A program made the translations under genes and the position numbers. DNA of 64,000 bases. Source: Planococcus salinus. GTDB lineage: Bacteria; Bacillota; Bacilli; Bacillales_A; Planococcaceae. Of the stretch, positions 7,369 to 16,441 are shown in pieces. The DNA lies in assembly GCF_003719725.1 (NCBI RefSeq), contig NZ_RIAX01000004.1, forward strand, positions 248,001-312,000, given 5' to 3'. Numbering within the stretch: position 1 is the first letter of the stretch; each line of letters opens with the position of its first letter. Below the pieces are notes generated by a model. The model did no database searches, was not told the origin of the DNA, and saw only the letters and a list, made by a program, of their open reading frames with translations.

Positions 7369-7824
7369 ATGACTTTACGATATTCACGGGTATTAGTGGC
7401 AGCTGACGGGTCAAAAGAAGCGGCTTGGGCAGTAAAAAAAGCGATTGATATCGCAGTTCGGAACCGGGCAGCTTTGTACTTAACGTATATCATTCATGAC
7501 AATGCATTCGGCATGATTGAAGCATACGACCGGACGAGCGGAGCGCGCGAAAAAAGCTATGCCAAGGAATTGTTGGCCGGTTATCAGGAAAAGGCAGTTG
7601 AAGCCGGAGTGGAACAGGTGGATATAATCATTGAGCGGGGCTCTCCTAAAATTCTGATCCCGCAGGAATTGGCGCCCAGAATCGGAGCAGACCTCATTGT
7701 CTGTGGAGCCACCGGGTTAAATGCGGGAGAACGGCTGATTTTAGGCAGTGTCTCCGAACGGATAGTCCGCTATGCAAAATGTGACGTCCTGGTGGTCCGG
7801 ACTGATGATTTGGTAACGGGATGA
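7369..7824 (+). CDS. Universal stress protein UspA family
   Basis: A 151-residue single-domain USP with the N-terminal strand VLVAADGS and the ATP-binding G-x2-G-x9-G-S pattern near the end (GATGLNAGERLILGSVSERIV), followed by CDVLVVR. Such proteins bind ATP and appear in stress or stationary phase. The ribosome site is AAGGAGG. The gene is monocistronic. A decayed USP fragment exists elsewhere in this window (50921-51073). Confidence 0.92.
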   Translation: MTLRYSRVLVAADGSKEAAWAVKKAIDIAVRNRAALYLTYIIHDNAFGMIEAYDRTSGAREKSYAKELLAGYQEKAVEAGVEQVDIIIERGSPKILIPQELAPRIGADLIVCGATGLNAGERLILGSVSERIVRYAKCDVLVVRTDDLVTG

Positions 7825-7832
7825 CACGTAGT

Positions 7833-7871
7833 GGAAAACCGCTTTGCTTTCTTAGAGCAAAGCGGTTTTCC
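7833..7871. terminator. Bidirectional terminator between USP and SDR genes
   Basis: Perfect 16-bp arms GGAAAACCGCTTTGCT and AGCAAAGCGGTTTTCC lie between convergent genes. Confidence 0.92.
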
Positions 7872-7887
7872 GTTTACACCGGATGCA

Positions 7888-8952
7888 TCAGTTGTTCTGA
7901 TTGACAGCAGCTTTCCAGATCATCGATCCGATTCCCGCGATGATGACAGCGGAAAGGACAGGATGCTTTTGAGCTTTTACGTAAAAGCTGTCTGAACGCA
8001 CCCATCCTTTGTTCGTTCCCCTTTCATGCATTCCGTAGCCTGGTCGATATAACGCATTGTCTTCAACCGACCGAGAAGGCCTGTTGGATTGCTGGGTACG
8101 ATACATGGTGGTTTCCATGAACTTATCGGTGAATCGCGGAGCCAGTAAACCGAGCATCGCACCAAATTTCGCCTGCGATCCGACGTACAAATCCCGTTTT
8201 GGATGCTGAGCTGCGTACAGTACAGCTTCTGCTACCACTTCCGGCGCATACATCATGCCGATATGGGCAGGTTGCTTGATCAAATAGCTTCTGGCATGCT
8301 CATTGTATGGTGTATCGATTCTTCCTGGATGAATCAGCGTGACAGAAACAGGGGCACTTTCTTTTTCAAGTTCCATCCGAAGGTTTTCCGTCCATCCATG
8401 CACGGCAAATTTGGCGGCGGAATAAGTCGATTGAAGGACTACTCCTCTATCTCCGTAAACCGTTCCCACATTGATCAACGCACCTGGAACTCCTCTTTCT
8501 TTAAAATGCTTGACCGCCGCTCTTGAACCATATACGACGCTCCAGAAATTGGTGTCGAAAGCCCGCTTCATGTCTTCAATGCCGACTTCCATCGCTTCTC
8601 CGAAGATGGACAACCCCGCATTATTGACCCACGTATCAAATGTTCCAAATTCGCGTATCGCCGCTTCGGCAATCCGGTTAACATCCTCTTGCCTTCCCAC
8701 GTCTGCCGTTACCCATACAGCATCATGGCCTTTGCTTCTCAGTTCATCAACCAGTTGTTTCAATGCTTCTTCGTTTCTCGCAGCCACCACCACTTTCGCC
8801 CCTTTTGAAGCGGCCATTCTGGCAGTCACTAAACCAATTCCGCTTGAGGCACCGGTAATGACAATCACTTGGTCTTTCATCTTTTTCAAGGAAAGCTTTT
8901 TGAAGTTCTTTTTCCGGTAGTTCGCACGGTGGTCCAGTTGTTTACTGTCCAT
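7888..8952 (-). CDS. SDR family oxidoreductase with C-terminal membrane segment
   Basis: A classical short-chain dehydrogenase: TGASSGIG cofactor loop at about residue 33, NNAG, and the Y-x3-K catalytic pair in YSAAKFAVHG. At 354 residues it is about 100 longer than a minimal SDR. The extra C-terminal part is basic and ends with a hydrophobic stretch (VLSAVIIAGIGSMIWKA), suggesting membrane attachment. An N-terminal basic stretch of about 24 residues precedes the fold. Substrate is unknown. The ribosome site is GAGGAGGAA and the gene stands alone. Confidence 0.9.
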   Translation of the reverse strand: MDSKQLDHRANYRKKNFKKLSLKKMKDQVIVITGASSGIGLVTARMAASKGAKVVVAARNEEALKQLVDELRSKGHDAVWVTADVGRQEDVNRIAEAAIREFGTFDTWVNNAGLSIFGEAMEVGIEDMKRAFDTNFWSVVYGSRAAVKHFKERGVPGALINVGTVYGDRGVVLQSTYSAAKFAVHGWTENLRMELEKESAPVSVTLIHPGRIDTPYNEHARSYLIKQPAHIGMMYAPEVVAEAVLYAAQHPKRDLYVGSQAKFGAMLGLLAPRFTDKFMETTMYRTQQSNRPSRSVEDNALYRPGYGMHERGTNKGWVRSDSFYVKAQKHPVLSAVIIAGIGSMIWKAAVNQNN

Positions 8953-9163
8953 TACTGTTCTTCCTCCTCAACTGCAGTTTACCTCCTTTTTACCCGTTAG
9001 TTTGCCGGTTCAATCTTATTATTGATATTGCAAACAAATGTGTAATCTGAAAAACTGCCATAAGACCGTCACTTTTGCGAATGAAACCAATACGCTCAGC
9101 ACCTCTCTACTAAGTGAATTCGTTATACTGGGGATAGACTTGCAGGAAAACAGGGGTGTTTCT

Positions 9164-9841
9164 ATGATTGTGGCAAGTAAATTCCTATCCATCTTCGTTA
9201 TTGTCATTAGCGTGGCAGCTGGGATCGCATCTTTTTATCTATTGGATGCCGCTTCAAAAGAACAGAAGAAAAAACGAATAGAAACTATTATTTCCCAGCT
9301 GGTTAATTTTGTCCTTTTTTTGTGGTTGGCGAAAATATTATTGAATCTTTCATTGTTTATACAGGATCCTCTTGCAGTACTTGCATACCCTGCTGATTCC
9401 AGTGCTTTTTATTTGGCGGTGCTGTTCAGTTTCGGACTTATTTTCTACCAGTCCAGAAAAGGGACAATACAGGCTTTTCTTTTTGTCCAGTCTATTATCT
9501 ATGTGCTTGTGACAGCTGCATTTGTCTATGAGTTTATCCAGCTGATATGGTTCGACAACTCCCTCTCTGTCGGGAACCTGGTGCTAATGGCTTTGCTGCT
9601 GTTGTTGTTCTTCTTTTTTAAAGAGCGGATATCACCGTCTTCGCTCTTTATCGTTGTACTTGCAGCTTTCGGCATCGGAATGGGTGCGCTTCATTTACTG
9701 CAACCCTATATGGCAATTTTCGGGTTCCTGATGGCACCATGGTTTATTGGTGTATTTGTATTGACCGGCTTTGTCTTAATCGGTTTCAGTCGAAGAAAAG
9801 GCCAATCTGAGGAAGACCGTATGGGAGGTATCCAACAATGA
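9164..9841 (+). CDS. Integral membrane protein paired with a TlpA-type oxidoreductase
   Basis: A 225-residue protein with about seven hydrophobic segments and short loops. No cysteine or known motif was recognised. The start is ATG 9164 after AGGGGTG; the frame is open further upstream but has no start signal there. Its stop overlaps the next start (ATGA at 9838), so it is translationally coupled to the thiol oxidoreductase and may anchor or feed electrons to it. That role is inferred from position only. Confidence 0.75.
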   Translation: MIVASKFLSIFVIVISVAAGIASFYLLDAASKEQKKKRIETIISQLVNFVLFLWLAKILLNLSLFIQDPLAVLAYPADSSAFYLAVLFSFGLIFYQSRKGTIQAFLFVQSIIYVLVTAAFVYEFIQLIWFDNSLSVGNLVLMALLLLLFFFFKERISPSSLFIVVLAAFGIGMGALHLLQPYMAIFGFLMAPWFIGVFVLTGFVLIGFSRRKGQSEEDRMGGIQQ

Positions 9842-10362
9842 AAAAAACAGTATTTATTTTGCTGATTGCAGCCATGCTTTTCTGGGCTGTCTTTGATTTT
9901 GTCACTGCTCCGGAAGAAGCGGCAGATACAGACAGCGACACAGGGTTAGCAATCGGCCAAACAGCGCCTGATTTCGAATTGACAACAGCGCAAGGCGAGA
10001 CGATGCGTTTGTCAGATTATCGGGGACAAAAAGTGTTCATCAATTTTTGGGCGACCTGGTGTCCGCCTTGCCGTGCGGAAATGCCGGATATGCAAAAATT
10101 ATATGAACAAACCGATATTGAAATTTTGGCAGTCAATTTAACCGATACGGAAAGCAGCGCGTCAAAAGCGGCGGAGTTTGTGGAAGAGTTAGGACTCACC
10201 TTTCCCATTCCGATGGATGAAGAATCGACCGTTTCTGATCTGTATCAGGTGCGGGCCTATCCCACTTCTTACATGATTGATACACAAGGCCGCATTTCTT
10301 ATGTAGCCCCTGGAGCTTTGAATTACGACAAAATGCTGCAGGAAGTCGAAAAAATGGACTGA
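9838..10362 (+). CDS. TlpA/ResA-like thiol-disulfide oxidoreductase
   Basis: The 174-residue product has an N-terminal membrane anchor (residues 4-24), then an AhpC/TSA-like thioredoxin fold beginning IGQTAPDFELTTAQG. The active site is WATWCPPCRAEMP and the cis-proline region is AYPTSYMID. It acts outside the membrane, reducing disulfides for example in cytochrome c or other exported proteins. Both active-site cysteines are normal codons here, in contrast to the TGA-bearing thioredoxin at 2071-2379. Confidence 0.92.
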   Translation: MKKTVFILLIAAMLFWAVFDFVTAPEEAADTDSDTGLAIGQTAPDFELTTAQGETMRLSDYRGQKVFINFWATWCPPCRAEMPDMQKLYEQTDIEILAVNLTDTESSASKAAEFVEELGLTFPIPMDEESTVSDLYQVRAYPTSYMIDTQGRISYVAPGALNYDKMLQEVEKMD

Positions 10363-10369
10363 TAGGAAT

Positions 10370-10443
10370 TGTGGATAAAGAAGGCGTCAAGTTTTATCCA
10401 CATGTGGGTAAAAGACTTCATCTTTGATTTTCAGTTATCCACA
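10370..10443. promoter_or_regulatory. Cluster of four DnaA boxes
   Basis: TTATCCACA occurs at 10370-10378 (minus), 10394-10402 (plus) and 10435-10443 (plus), and TTACCCACA at 10403-10411 (minus). The middle two abut to form a palindrome, TTATCCACATGTGGGTAA. The cluster lies in the intergenic space after the TlpA-like gene, not at oriC. It may titrate DnaA or regulate nearby genes. Confidence 0.8.
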
Positions 10444-10463
10444 ATAATTTTCCTGTAAAAGAA

Positions 10464-10512
10464 AGACACTACGCTGCAGTTCTCGAAAGCAGCGTGCTGT
10501 TTTTCTTTTTTA
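10464..10512 (+). terminator. Terminator after the TlpA-like gene
   Basis: ACGCTGC and GCAGCGT form the core stem, followed by a T-rich run. Confidence 0.75.
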
Positions 10513-10602
10513 GACTTTAAGAAGGACTGGAATACAGAAGTGGTATTCGGGAATATTACTCTTTTTTGTACTGGTGAAATAGAACGAGAGAAAAGACTGA
10601 CC

Positions 10603-11124
10603 TTACATTTCCTCTTTCTTTTTCTCTAAAACATACACACAAACAAGCTGGCCCGATATCCAGCTTTCCTTTTCCAATTCCATCCCTATTTTTTCGGCAA
10701 CTTTTCTGGAAGCCTCATTCCCTCGCTGGATCAACGATACCAATCTATGTTTTCGGAGTGTAGTAAAGCCATACTCCGCGAGCGCTTTGGCCGCTTCCGT
10801 GGCATATCCCTGTCCCCAAAAATCCGGAAATATCCAATAACCAATTTCGGTTTCCTCTACTCCTTCCACTATTTGAGGAACAATTCCGGCATGACCGAGG
10901 CGCTTGCCATCACTTTTCCGAACCAGCAGCCGCAGGCCCAACTCCGGATTTTCTTCATAACCCCGGTAAATCCAATACAAAAATCGAAGCGCCCCCTCCC
11001 TGTTACGGGTTTTACCGTCTCCAATAAAGCGCATCATTTTCGGATCAGCTGTCATCGACGCCAAAAAGTTAAAATCTTCATCGGTATAGAACCGAAACTG
11101 CAGCCTTTCTGATTGAATATTCAT
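10603..11124 (-). CDS. GNAT family N-acetyltransferase (RimJ/RimL-like)
   Basis: A 173-residue acetyl-CoA-dependent transferase. The N-terminal SERLQFRFYTDEDF, the conserved IGYWIFPDFWGQGYATEA (pyrophosphate-binding Q/RxxGxG/A loop) and RVAEKIGM region are typical of the RimJ/L group, which acetylates proteins or small amines. The start ATG 11124 begins just before the fold; the frame opens 13 codons earlier without a better ribosome site. Context gives no substrate. Confidence 0.88.
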   Translation of the reverse strand: MNIQSERLQFRFYTDEDFNFLASMTADPKMMRFIGDGKTRNREGALRFLYWIYRGYEENPELGLRLLVRKSDGKRLGHAGIVPQIVEGVEETEIGYWIFPDFWGQGYATEAAKALAEYGFTTLRKHRLVSLIQRGNEASRKVAEKIGMELEKESWISGQLVCVYVLEKKKEEM

Positions 11125-11234
11125 AATTCCGTTTTCCTTTCTTTGGCGTGATTCATTTTCCAATCAAGAGACCGAGAAACCTCTTCCATCAATAAGTTTC
11201 CCTAATTGAATATTCATCTGTTCCTGCTTGCCGA

Positions 11235-11250
11235 TGTTCCACGTGAAACA
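11235..11250. promoter_or_regulatory. parS: parS site (ParB/Spo0J binding)
   Basis: TGTTCCACGTGAAACA is a 16/16 match to the Bacillus parS sequence. It lies in the 440-bp space between the acetyltransferase and gntK, which otherwise shows no gene. ParB loads here for origin segregation and SMC recruitment. Confidence 0.93.
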
Positions 11251-11465
11251 AAAATAAATACCAATCGCTCTTTCTTCAATCAAATTCAGGAGGCTTAATT
11301 CGCGCTTCTTTCTTTAAGTAAGCCGTTTCATCTGGTTTATTGTAGCATCCTTCAATCACGTTTATAATCTTTCATTCTATTTTCTGACAAATTCCCATTC
11401 AATCAAAGCAGCTGAAAGGCCCGGCTTCGATGAATTCCATTCAAAGAAGTTTTGGGATTTCTCAA

Positions 11466-11505
11466 CATAAAAAACCCGCGACCAGTTGCAAATGGCCACG
11501 GGCAT
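11466..11505 (-). terminator. Terminator of the gluconate operon
   Basis: CCCGTGGCCA and TGGTCGCGGG (one mismatch) around an 8-nt loop, followed by TTTTTT on the gntK strand. Confidence 0.85.
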
Positions 11506-11563
11506 TTCTTATTCAATCGTTGTTTTCCCAGCTCGGCGAATTCCAACTGCCGCCTTTACGTTC

Positions 11564-13108
11564 CTATCCCAAATGCTTTCTTTGGAAATCTGAAATACTT
11601 TCGTACTCCTCGGTCAAAAGGCGCGACAGCCGGATATAAATTGGCAGCAGTTCTTTATAGATTTCGCTTGTTGCTGCGTTTGGATGGTGCGTATGCGTTT
11701 CACCAATCATATCGGAAACAATGCTGAAGTCGTCGATTTCCCCCACTGCGTACATGCCAAGAACGACCGCCCCCAGGCAGGAACTTTCAAAGCTTTCAGG
11801 AACAATTACCGGTTTGTCAAAAACGTCTGCCATAAGCTGGCGCCACATTTCAGAACGGGCAAAACCACCGGAAGCCTGGATGCGTGTCGGTTCTCCTGCC
11901 AATTCTTCAAGAGCCAGCAGGACCGTGTATAAGTTAAAAACGATGCCTTCCAGCACAGCGCGGATCATGTGCTGTTTCTGATGGTGGATGCTGAGCCCGA
12001 AAAACGAACCGCGTGCATTGGCATCCCAAAGCGGCGCCCTTTCCCCAGTCATATAAGGATGAAACAGCAGACCATCCGACCCTGGATTGACGGTGGAAGC
12101 AATTTTCGTCAGCACATCGTATGGATCCATACCGAGGCGCTTTGCCGTCTCCACTTCCGATGATGCAAGTTCATCACGAAGCCACCGTAAAATGATACCG
12201 CCGTTATTGACCGGTCCACCGATGATCCAATGGTTTTCCGTCAAAGCGTAACAGAAAGTCCGTTCTTTTGGATCGGTTTTCGGCACAGGTGAAACTGTAC
12301 GGATAGCACCGCTCGTTCCAATCGTCACTGCGATAACGCCGGGTTCGATGGCATTCACCCCCAGGTTTGCCAGGACTCCGTCGCTTGCCCCCACAATGAA
12401 TGGTACATTTTCCGGAATGCCCATAAAAGCGGCAAATTCCGGTGCTAAACCCTTCATCTGATGTGTGGTCGGAACCGGTATCGCCAAGTGGTCCGCCGTA
12501 ACGCCGGCAACATGCAAAGCTTCCTTGTCCCAATCGAGCTGCTCTAAGTTGAACAAACCGGTTGCTGAAGCAATGGAATGGTCGACGACATATTCACCGA
12601 ATAATTTATGAAAAATAAAACTTTTGATACCGATGAACTTAGCTGCGCGCTCACATACGTCCGGCTTTTCCGCTTTCAGCCAGACCAATTTGGAAAGTGG
12701 TGACATGGCATGAATGGGTGTTCCGGTGCGCAAATATATTTCATGTCCATTCATTTCTTGTTTAATGCGTTTTGCATGTTTTGCGCTTCTGGTGTCTGCC
12801 CATGTAATGCTATTCGTTAGAAGATTTCCTTTTTTATCGACTGCAATTAGGCTGTGCATCGCCGAACTGAATGATACCAGCTTCAATGTTTCCGGGCGAA
12901 TAGCACTTCTCCGTACCGTTTCACGGACGGCAGCGAGCACGGCTCGGAAGATTTCTTCGGGATCCTGCTCCGCTGTCACCGGATTCGGTGTATGCAACGG
13001 ATACAGAACCGTCTCACATTCCATCACTTTTCCTTGTTTGTTGTACAGAACGGCTTTTGTCGAAGTCGTTCCGATGTCCACTCCTAAATAATAGGATTGT
13101 TCAGGCAT
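11564..13108 (-). CDS. gntK: Gluconokinase (FGGY family)
   Basis: A 514-residue sugar kinase. The N-terminal YLGVDIGTTSTKAVLY phosphate-binding loop, TIGTSGAIRTV and the C-terminal ASGGFARSEMWRQLMADVF adenosine motif define the FGGY family. Gluconokinase specificity is assigned from its place after gntP and gnd. It makes 6-phosphogluconate in the cytoplasm. The ribosome site is AAAGGAGG. It is the last gene of gnd-gntP-gntK. Confidence 0.93.
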   Translation of the reverse strand: MPEQSYYLGVDIGTTSTKAVLYNKQGKVMECETVLYPLHTPNPVTAEQDPEEIFRAVLAAVRETVRRSAIRPETLKLVSFSSAMHSLIAVDKKGNLLTNSITWADTRSAKHAKRIKQEMNGHEIYLRTGTPIHAMSPLSKLVWLKAEKPDVCERAAKFIGIKSFIFHKLFGEYVVDHSIASATGLFNLEQLDWDKEALHVAGVTADHLAIPVPTTHQMKGLAPEFAAFMGIPENVPFIVGASDGVLANLGVNAIEPGVIAVTIGTSGAIRTVSPVPKTDPKERTFCYALTENHWIIGGPVNNGGIILRWLRDELASSEVETAKRLGMDPYDVLTKIASTVNPGSDGLLFHPYMTGERAPLWDANARGSFFGLSIHHQKQHMIRAVLEGIVFNLYTVLLALEELAGEPTRIQASGGFARSEMWRQLMADVFDKPVIVPESFESSCLGAVVLGMYAVGEIDDFSIVSDMIGETHTHHPNAATSEIYKELLPIYIRLSRLLTEEYESISDFQRKHLG

Positions 13109-13129
13109 GTTAGCCCTCCTTTATACGCA

Positions 13130-13165
13130 TAGAAAAAGAAAAAGGAATGATTCCTTTTTCTTTTC
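13130..13165 (-). terminator. Hairpin between gntP and gntK (possible attenuator)
   Basis: AAAAGAAAAAGGAA, a TGA loop and TTCCTTTTTCTTTT lie between gntP and gntK on their strand. It may lower gntK expression relative to gntP or protect the gntP message. Confidence 0.5.
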
Positions 13166-13173
13166 CGGGATTA

Positions 13174-14514
13174 CTAGATGAAAAAGCTTATGATTAATAC
13201 TACCACGAAACCGGTAAGTCCGATGATGGTTTCCATAATCGTCCATGACTTTAATGTATCTTTGACACTCATGCCGAAGAAACGGTTGACGAGCCAGAAC
13301 CCAGAATCATTGACATGGGACAGGACAGTCGCACCCGCAGCAATGGCAATGACAATCAGTCCGAGAGCGGGCCCTTCCATACCAGTGATTTCCAGAAGAG
13401 GTGTGATCAAACCGGCAGCTGTGACCATGGCAACCGTTGCAGATCCCTGCGCGACACGGACGGCCGTTGCAATCAGAAAAGCCAGGACAATCGGCGGAAG
13501 TGCAGAGCCACCCATCATTTCACCGAGTACCTCACCGACACCCGAATCGATCAGAACTTGTTTGAAGACGCCACCCGCTCCAGTGACAAGGATAATAATC
13601 CCTGCAGGTTCCAGCGCTTTTGTCGCAATCTCCTGCACTTCCTGACGTGAATAACCACGACGTGTTCCAAGAAAGTAAAATGTCATCATTGTAGCAATTG
13701 TCAAGGCGACGAATGGATGTCCAAGGAACGTCAAAATTTCACGGACCGTATTCCCTTCATCCAATAACACAGCAGACAAAGTATTAAATAAGATCAACAC
13801 GAGCGGAATCAGAATCAGTGAAATAATCATGCCGAAACTTGGCAATTCCTTATCGTATTCACGCTCTTCAATTTCCATATAATCCGGTATTGCGACTTGA
13901 ATCCGTTTGCCGATAAAACGGCCGAACATCGGACCCGCTAAAATCATTGATGGGATCCCGGCGAGGACACCAAATAAAATGACCCAGCCCAGTTCCGCTC
14001 CTACGAGCTCTGCAACTGCAATCGGTCCCGGTGTAGGCGGGATAAAACTATGTGTAACAGCAAGACCTGCCAGCAGCGGGATGCCGTAATGCAAAAGCGA
14101 CTTGCCGGTCTTTTTCGCCAAACTATAGACGATCGGTACAAGGATAATGAAGCCAACGTCAAAAAATACAGGAATCGCTACAATAAAACCGGTGATTCCA
14201 AGCGCCCATTGTGCTTTGTCTTCCCCGAATTTTCCGATCATCGTCGCAGCCAGACGTTCTGCTCCGCCTGATACTTCCAACATCTTGCCAAACATGGCAC
14301 CAAGTCCGACAACAACTGCCACAAAACCGAGCGTACCGCCCATCCCGTTCTGGATGGACTCAATAACTTGGCCAAGCGGCATGCCGGCTGCAATACCGAG
14401 CAGCAAACTAACAAGTAAAAGTGCGACAAACGCATGCAACTTCGTGCGGATCACCAAAAACAGCAGCACAAAGATGCTGGCAACCGCCACCAAAATTAAT
14501 GTTGAACCTGACAA
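13174..14514 (-). CDS. gntP: Gluconate:H+ symporter GntP
   Basis: The 446-residue protein has about 12 to 14 membrane segments. Family blocks include GGTLGFVAVVVGLGAMFGKMLEVSGGAERLA, HSFIPPTPGPIA and LSHVNDSGFWLVNRFFGMS. It imports gluconate for the adjacent kinase. The start is TTG 14514, four bases after GAGGAGGAA. The gene lies between gnd and gntK. Confidence 0.95.
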   Translation of the reverse strand: MSGSTLILVAVASIFVLLFLVIRTKLHAFVALLLVSLLLGIAAGMPLGQVIESIQNGMGGTLGFVAVVVGLGAMFGKMLEVSGGAERLAATMIGKFGEDKAQWALGITGFIVAIPVFFDVGFIILVPIVYSLAKKTGKSLLHYGIPLLAGLAVTHSFIPPTPGPIAVAELVGAELGWVILFGVLAGIPSMILAGPMFGRFIGKRIQVAIPDYMEIEEREYDKELPSFGMIISLILIPLVLILFNTLSAVLLDEGNTVREILTFLGHPFVALTIATMMTFYFLGTRRGYSRQEVQEIATKALEPAGIIILVTGAGGVFKQVLIDSGVGEVLGEMMGGSALPPIVLAFLIATAVRVAQGSATVAMVTAAGLITPLLEITGMEGPALGLIVIAIAAGATVLSHVNDSGFWLVNRFFGMSVKDTLKSWTIMETIIGLTGFVVVLIISFFI

Positions 14515-14550
14515 TGTATTTCCTCCTCAGTAAGTGAAGCATTTTGTGTA

Positions 14551-15435
14551 TTATTTTTTCTCGACTGCATGCCCGCCAAATTCATTGCGCAGCGCGGCAA
14601 CCACTTTTCCTGTGAACGTATCGTCCTCAAGCGAACGGTAACGCATCATAAGCGACAGCGTGATGACAGGTGCCGGCACATTCAAGTCGAGCGCCGTTTC
14701 CACCGTCCATTTTCCTTCTCCAGAAGAGTTCATGACGCCTCTGATGCCTTCCAGTTTCTCGTCTTTTGAAAAGGCGTTCTGCGTCAGTCCCATCAGATAC
14801 GAGCGAATAATGGAACCGTTGTTCCAGACGCCGGCAACGTTTTCATAGTCAAAATCAAATTCGCTTTTGTTCAGAATCTCAAAACCTTCCGCGATGGACT
14901 GCATCATTCCGTATTCAATGCCATTATGGACCATTTTCAAAAAATGACCGCTGCCCGATTTTCCGGTGTAAAGGTAGCCTCCTTCAACTGAAATGTCCTG
15001 GAATAACGGTTCAATGTCCTTGAATTTTTCCGCGTCTCCGCCGATCATCGAACAAATGCCATGTCGTGCACCTTCTGTTCCCCCACTTGTACCGCAGTCG
15101 AAAAAGAAAAGCCCTTGTTCCTGAAGTTCAGCCGCGCGACGGACCGTGTCTTTGTAATTCGAGTTTCCGCCATCAATGATTGAATCCCCTTCTTCAAGAA
15201 GCGTTTTTAACTCCTCGATCACGCTTTCTGTCACTTGTCCTGCAGGTACCATGAGCCAGATGGTCCGCGGTGCTTCAAGCGCTTCTACTAGTTCTTTTAT
15301 GGAAGCAGCCCGATTGAAACCGCTTTCTTCTATTTCTGCCTGTTTATCATAGCCGATGACTTGGTGATTATGATCCGTTAAATTGAGTGCCAAATTCAGA
15401 CCCATTTTCCCTAAACCGATAACTCCGATTTGCAT
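14551..15435 (-). CDS. gnd: 6-phosphogluconate dehydrogenase, short form (GntZ/YqeC type)
   Basis: At 294 residues this is the short 6PGDH that lacks the long C-terminal helices of the 470-residue enzyme. It shows the Rossmann motif IGVIGLGKMGLNLALNL, DGGNSNYKDT, CGTSGGTEGARHG (substrate-binding) and KMVHNGIEYGMMQ (catalytic Lys). It oxidises 6-phosphogluconate to ribulose 5-phosphate and CO2, probably with NAD+ as in other short forms. ATG 15435 has AGGAGG upstream. It is the first gene of the gluconate operon. Confidence 0.93.
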   Translation of the reverse strand: MQIGVIGLGKMGLNLALNLTDHNHQVIGYDKQAEIEESGFNRAASIKELVEALEAPRTIWLMVPAGQVTESVIEELKTLLEEGDSIIDGGNSNYKDTVRRAAELQEQGLFFFDCGTSGGTEGARHGICSMIGGDAEKFKDIEPLFQDISVEGGYLYTGKSGSGHFLKMVHNGIEYGMMQSIAEGFEILNKSEFDFDYENVAGVWNNGSIIRSYLMGLTQNAFSKDEKLEGIRGVMNSSGEGKWTVETALDLNVPAPVITLSLMMRYRSLEDDTFTGKVVAALRNEFGGHAVEKK

Positions 15436-15459
15436 AGTTGTTCCTCCTAGAAGTAAAAG

Positions 15460-15502
15460 AATATTTTTCCGTATTGAGTTTATTATATCAAATATTTTTC
15501 CG
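15460..15502. promoter_or_regulatory. Direct repeat AATATTTTTCCG, candidate RpiR operator
   Basis: AATATTTTTCCG occurs at 15460-15471 and 15491-15502, a 31-bp step (three helical turns). It lies between the divergent gnd and rpiR-type genes. It overlaps the expected gnd promoter and is a good candidate for regulator binding. Confidence 0.55.
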
Positions 15503-15589
15503 CGCACAAGCATGGTATTGTATAATTAGACAAAGTAAACACAAATTTTCTATAGATAGAATAACCATATAGAAACGAGGCTTTAATTT

Positions 15590-16441
15590 ATGAAAGAACA
15601 ACGATTCGCGCTGGCTGCGGTACGGGGCAGTTACCGCCATTTCAGCGACAAAGAAAAAAAGATTGCCGATTTTATACTTGAAGATCCGCGCAATATCATT
15701 CATCTGACCATCAACCAAATAGCCGATGAACTGGGATTGGCGGAATCTACGGTCTTCCGCTTTTGCCAACGCATTGGCTTTAAAGGTTTTCAGGCATTCA
15801 AAATTTCACTGGCTGCAGAAGTGGTCGCTCCTTTAAAGGATATTCACGAAAAAATCGAACAAGGCGACAGCGTTCAAAGCGTAACGGAAAAAGTATTCCG
15901 GTCAAATATCAAAACCTTGGAAGATACATTGCAGATTGTTGATGGCGAAGCACTGGAAAAAGCGGTGGCGGTTATTTTGAAGGCCCGGAAAGTGGAGTTT
16001 TTCGGAAATGGCGGTTCCGCTATCGTCGCCATGGACGGTTATCACAAATTTATCCGCCTCGGCGTGCATGTGACGATGGCTCTGGACTCCCATATGCAGC
16101 TTATGGCGGCTTCCCAAATGACACCAGATGATGTGGCAATTGTCGTTTCCCATTCCGGTTCCACCACTGATGTACTGGATGTCCTGCGCATTTTAAAGGA
16201 AAAGAATGCAACCGTCATTTGTGTCACCAATTTCGCAAAATCACCGCTGTCAAAAGATGCGGATATCGCTTTGTACACCATTTCCGAAGAAACAGATTTC
16301 CGTTCGGAAGCTTTAGCGTCCCGTATCGCCCAGCTCAGTCTGATTGATGCCCTGTATACGAATCTGATGATAGCCCGTGGTGATGAAGGCAAAAAAGCGC
16401 TCCATGACATGCGCGAAGCAATATCGCAAAAGCGGCTGTAA
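15590..16441 (+). CDS. MurR/RpiR family transcriptional regulator
   Basis: The 283-residue protein has an N-terminal HTH_6 domain (LTINQIADELGLAESTVFRFCQRIGFKGFQAFK) and a C-terminal SIS sugar-phosphate domain (EFFGNGGSAIVAMD, VVSHSGSTTDVLDVL). It is divergent from gnd-gntP-gntK and is probably their regulator, sensing 6-phosphogluconate or a similar sugar acid phosphate. That pairing is inferred from position and from the repeat in the shared intergenic region. Confidence 0.92.
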   Translation: MKEQRFALAAVRGSYRHFSDKEKKIADFILEDPRNIIHLTINQIADELGLAESTVFRFCQRIGFKGFQAFKISLAAEVVAPLKDIHEKIEQGDSVQSVTEKVFRSNIKTLEDTLQIVDGEALEKAVAVILKARKVEFFGNGGSAIVAMDGYHKFIRLGVHVTMALDSHMQLMAASQMTPDDVAIVVSHSGSTTDVLDVLRILKEKNATVICVTNFAKSPLSKDADIALYTISEETDFRSEALASRIAQLSLIDALYTNLMIARGDEGKKALHDMREAISQKRL

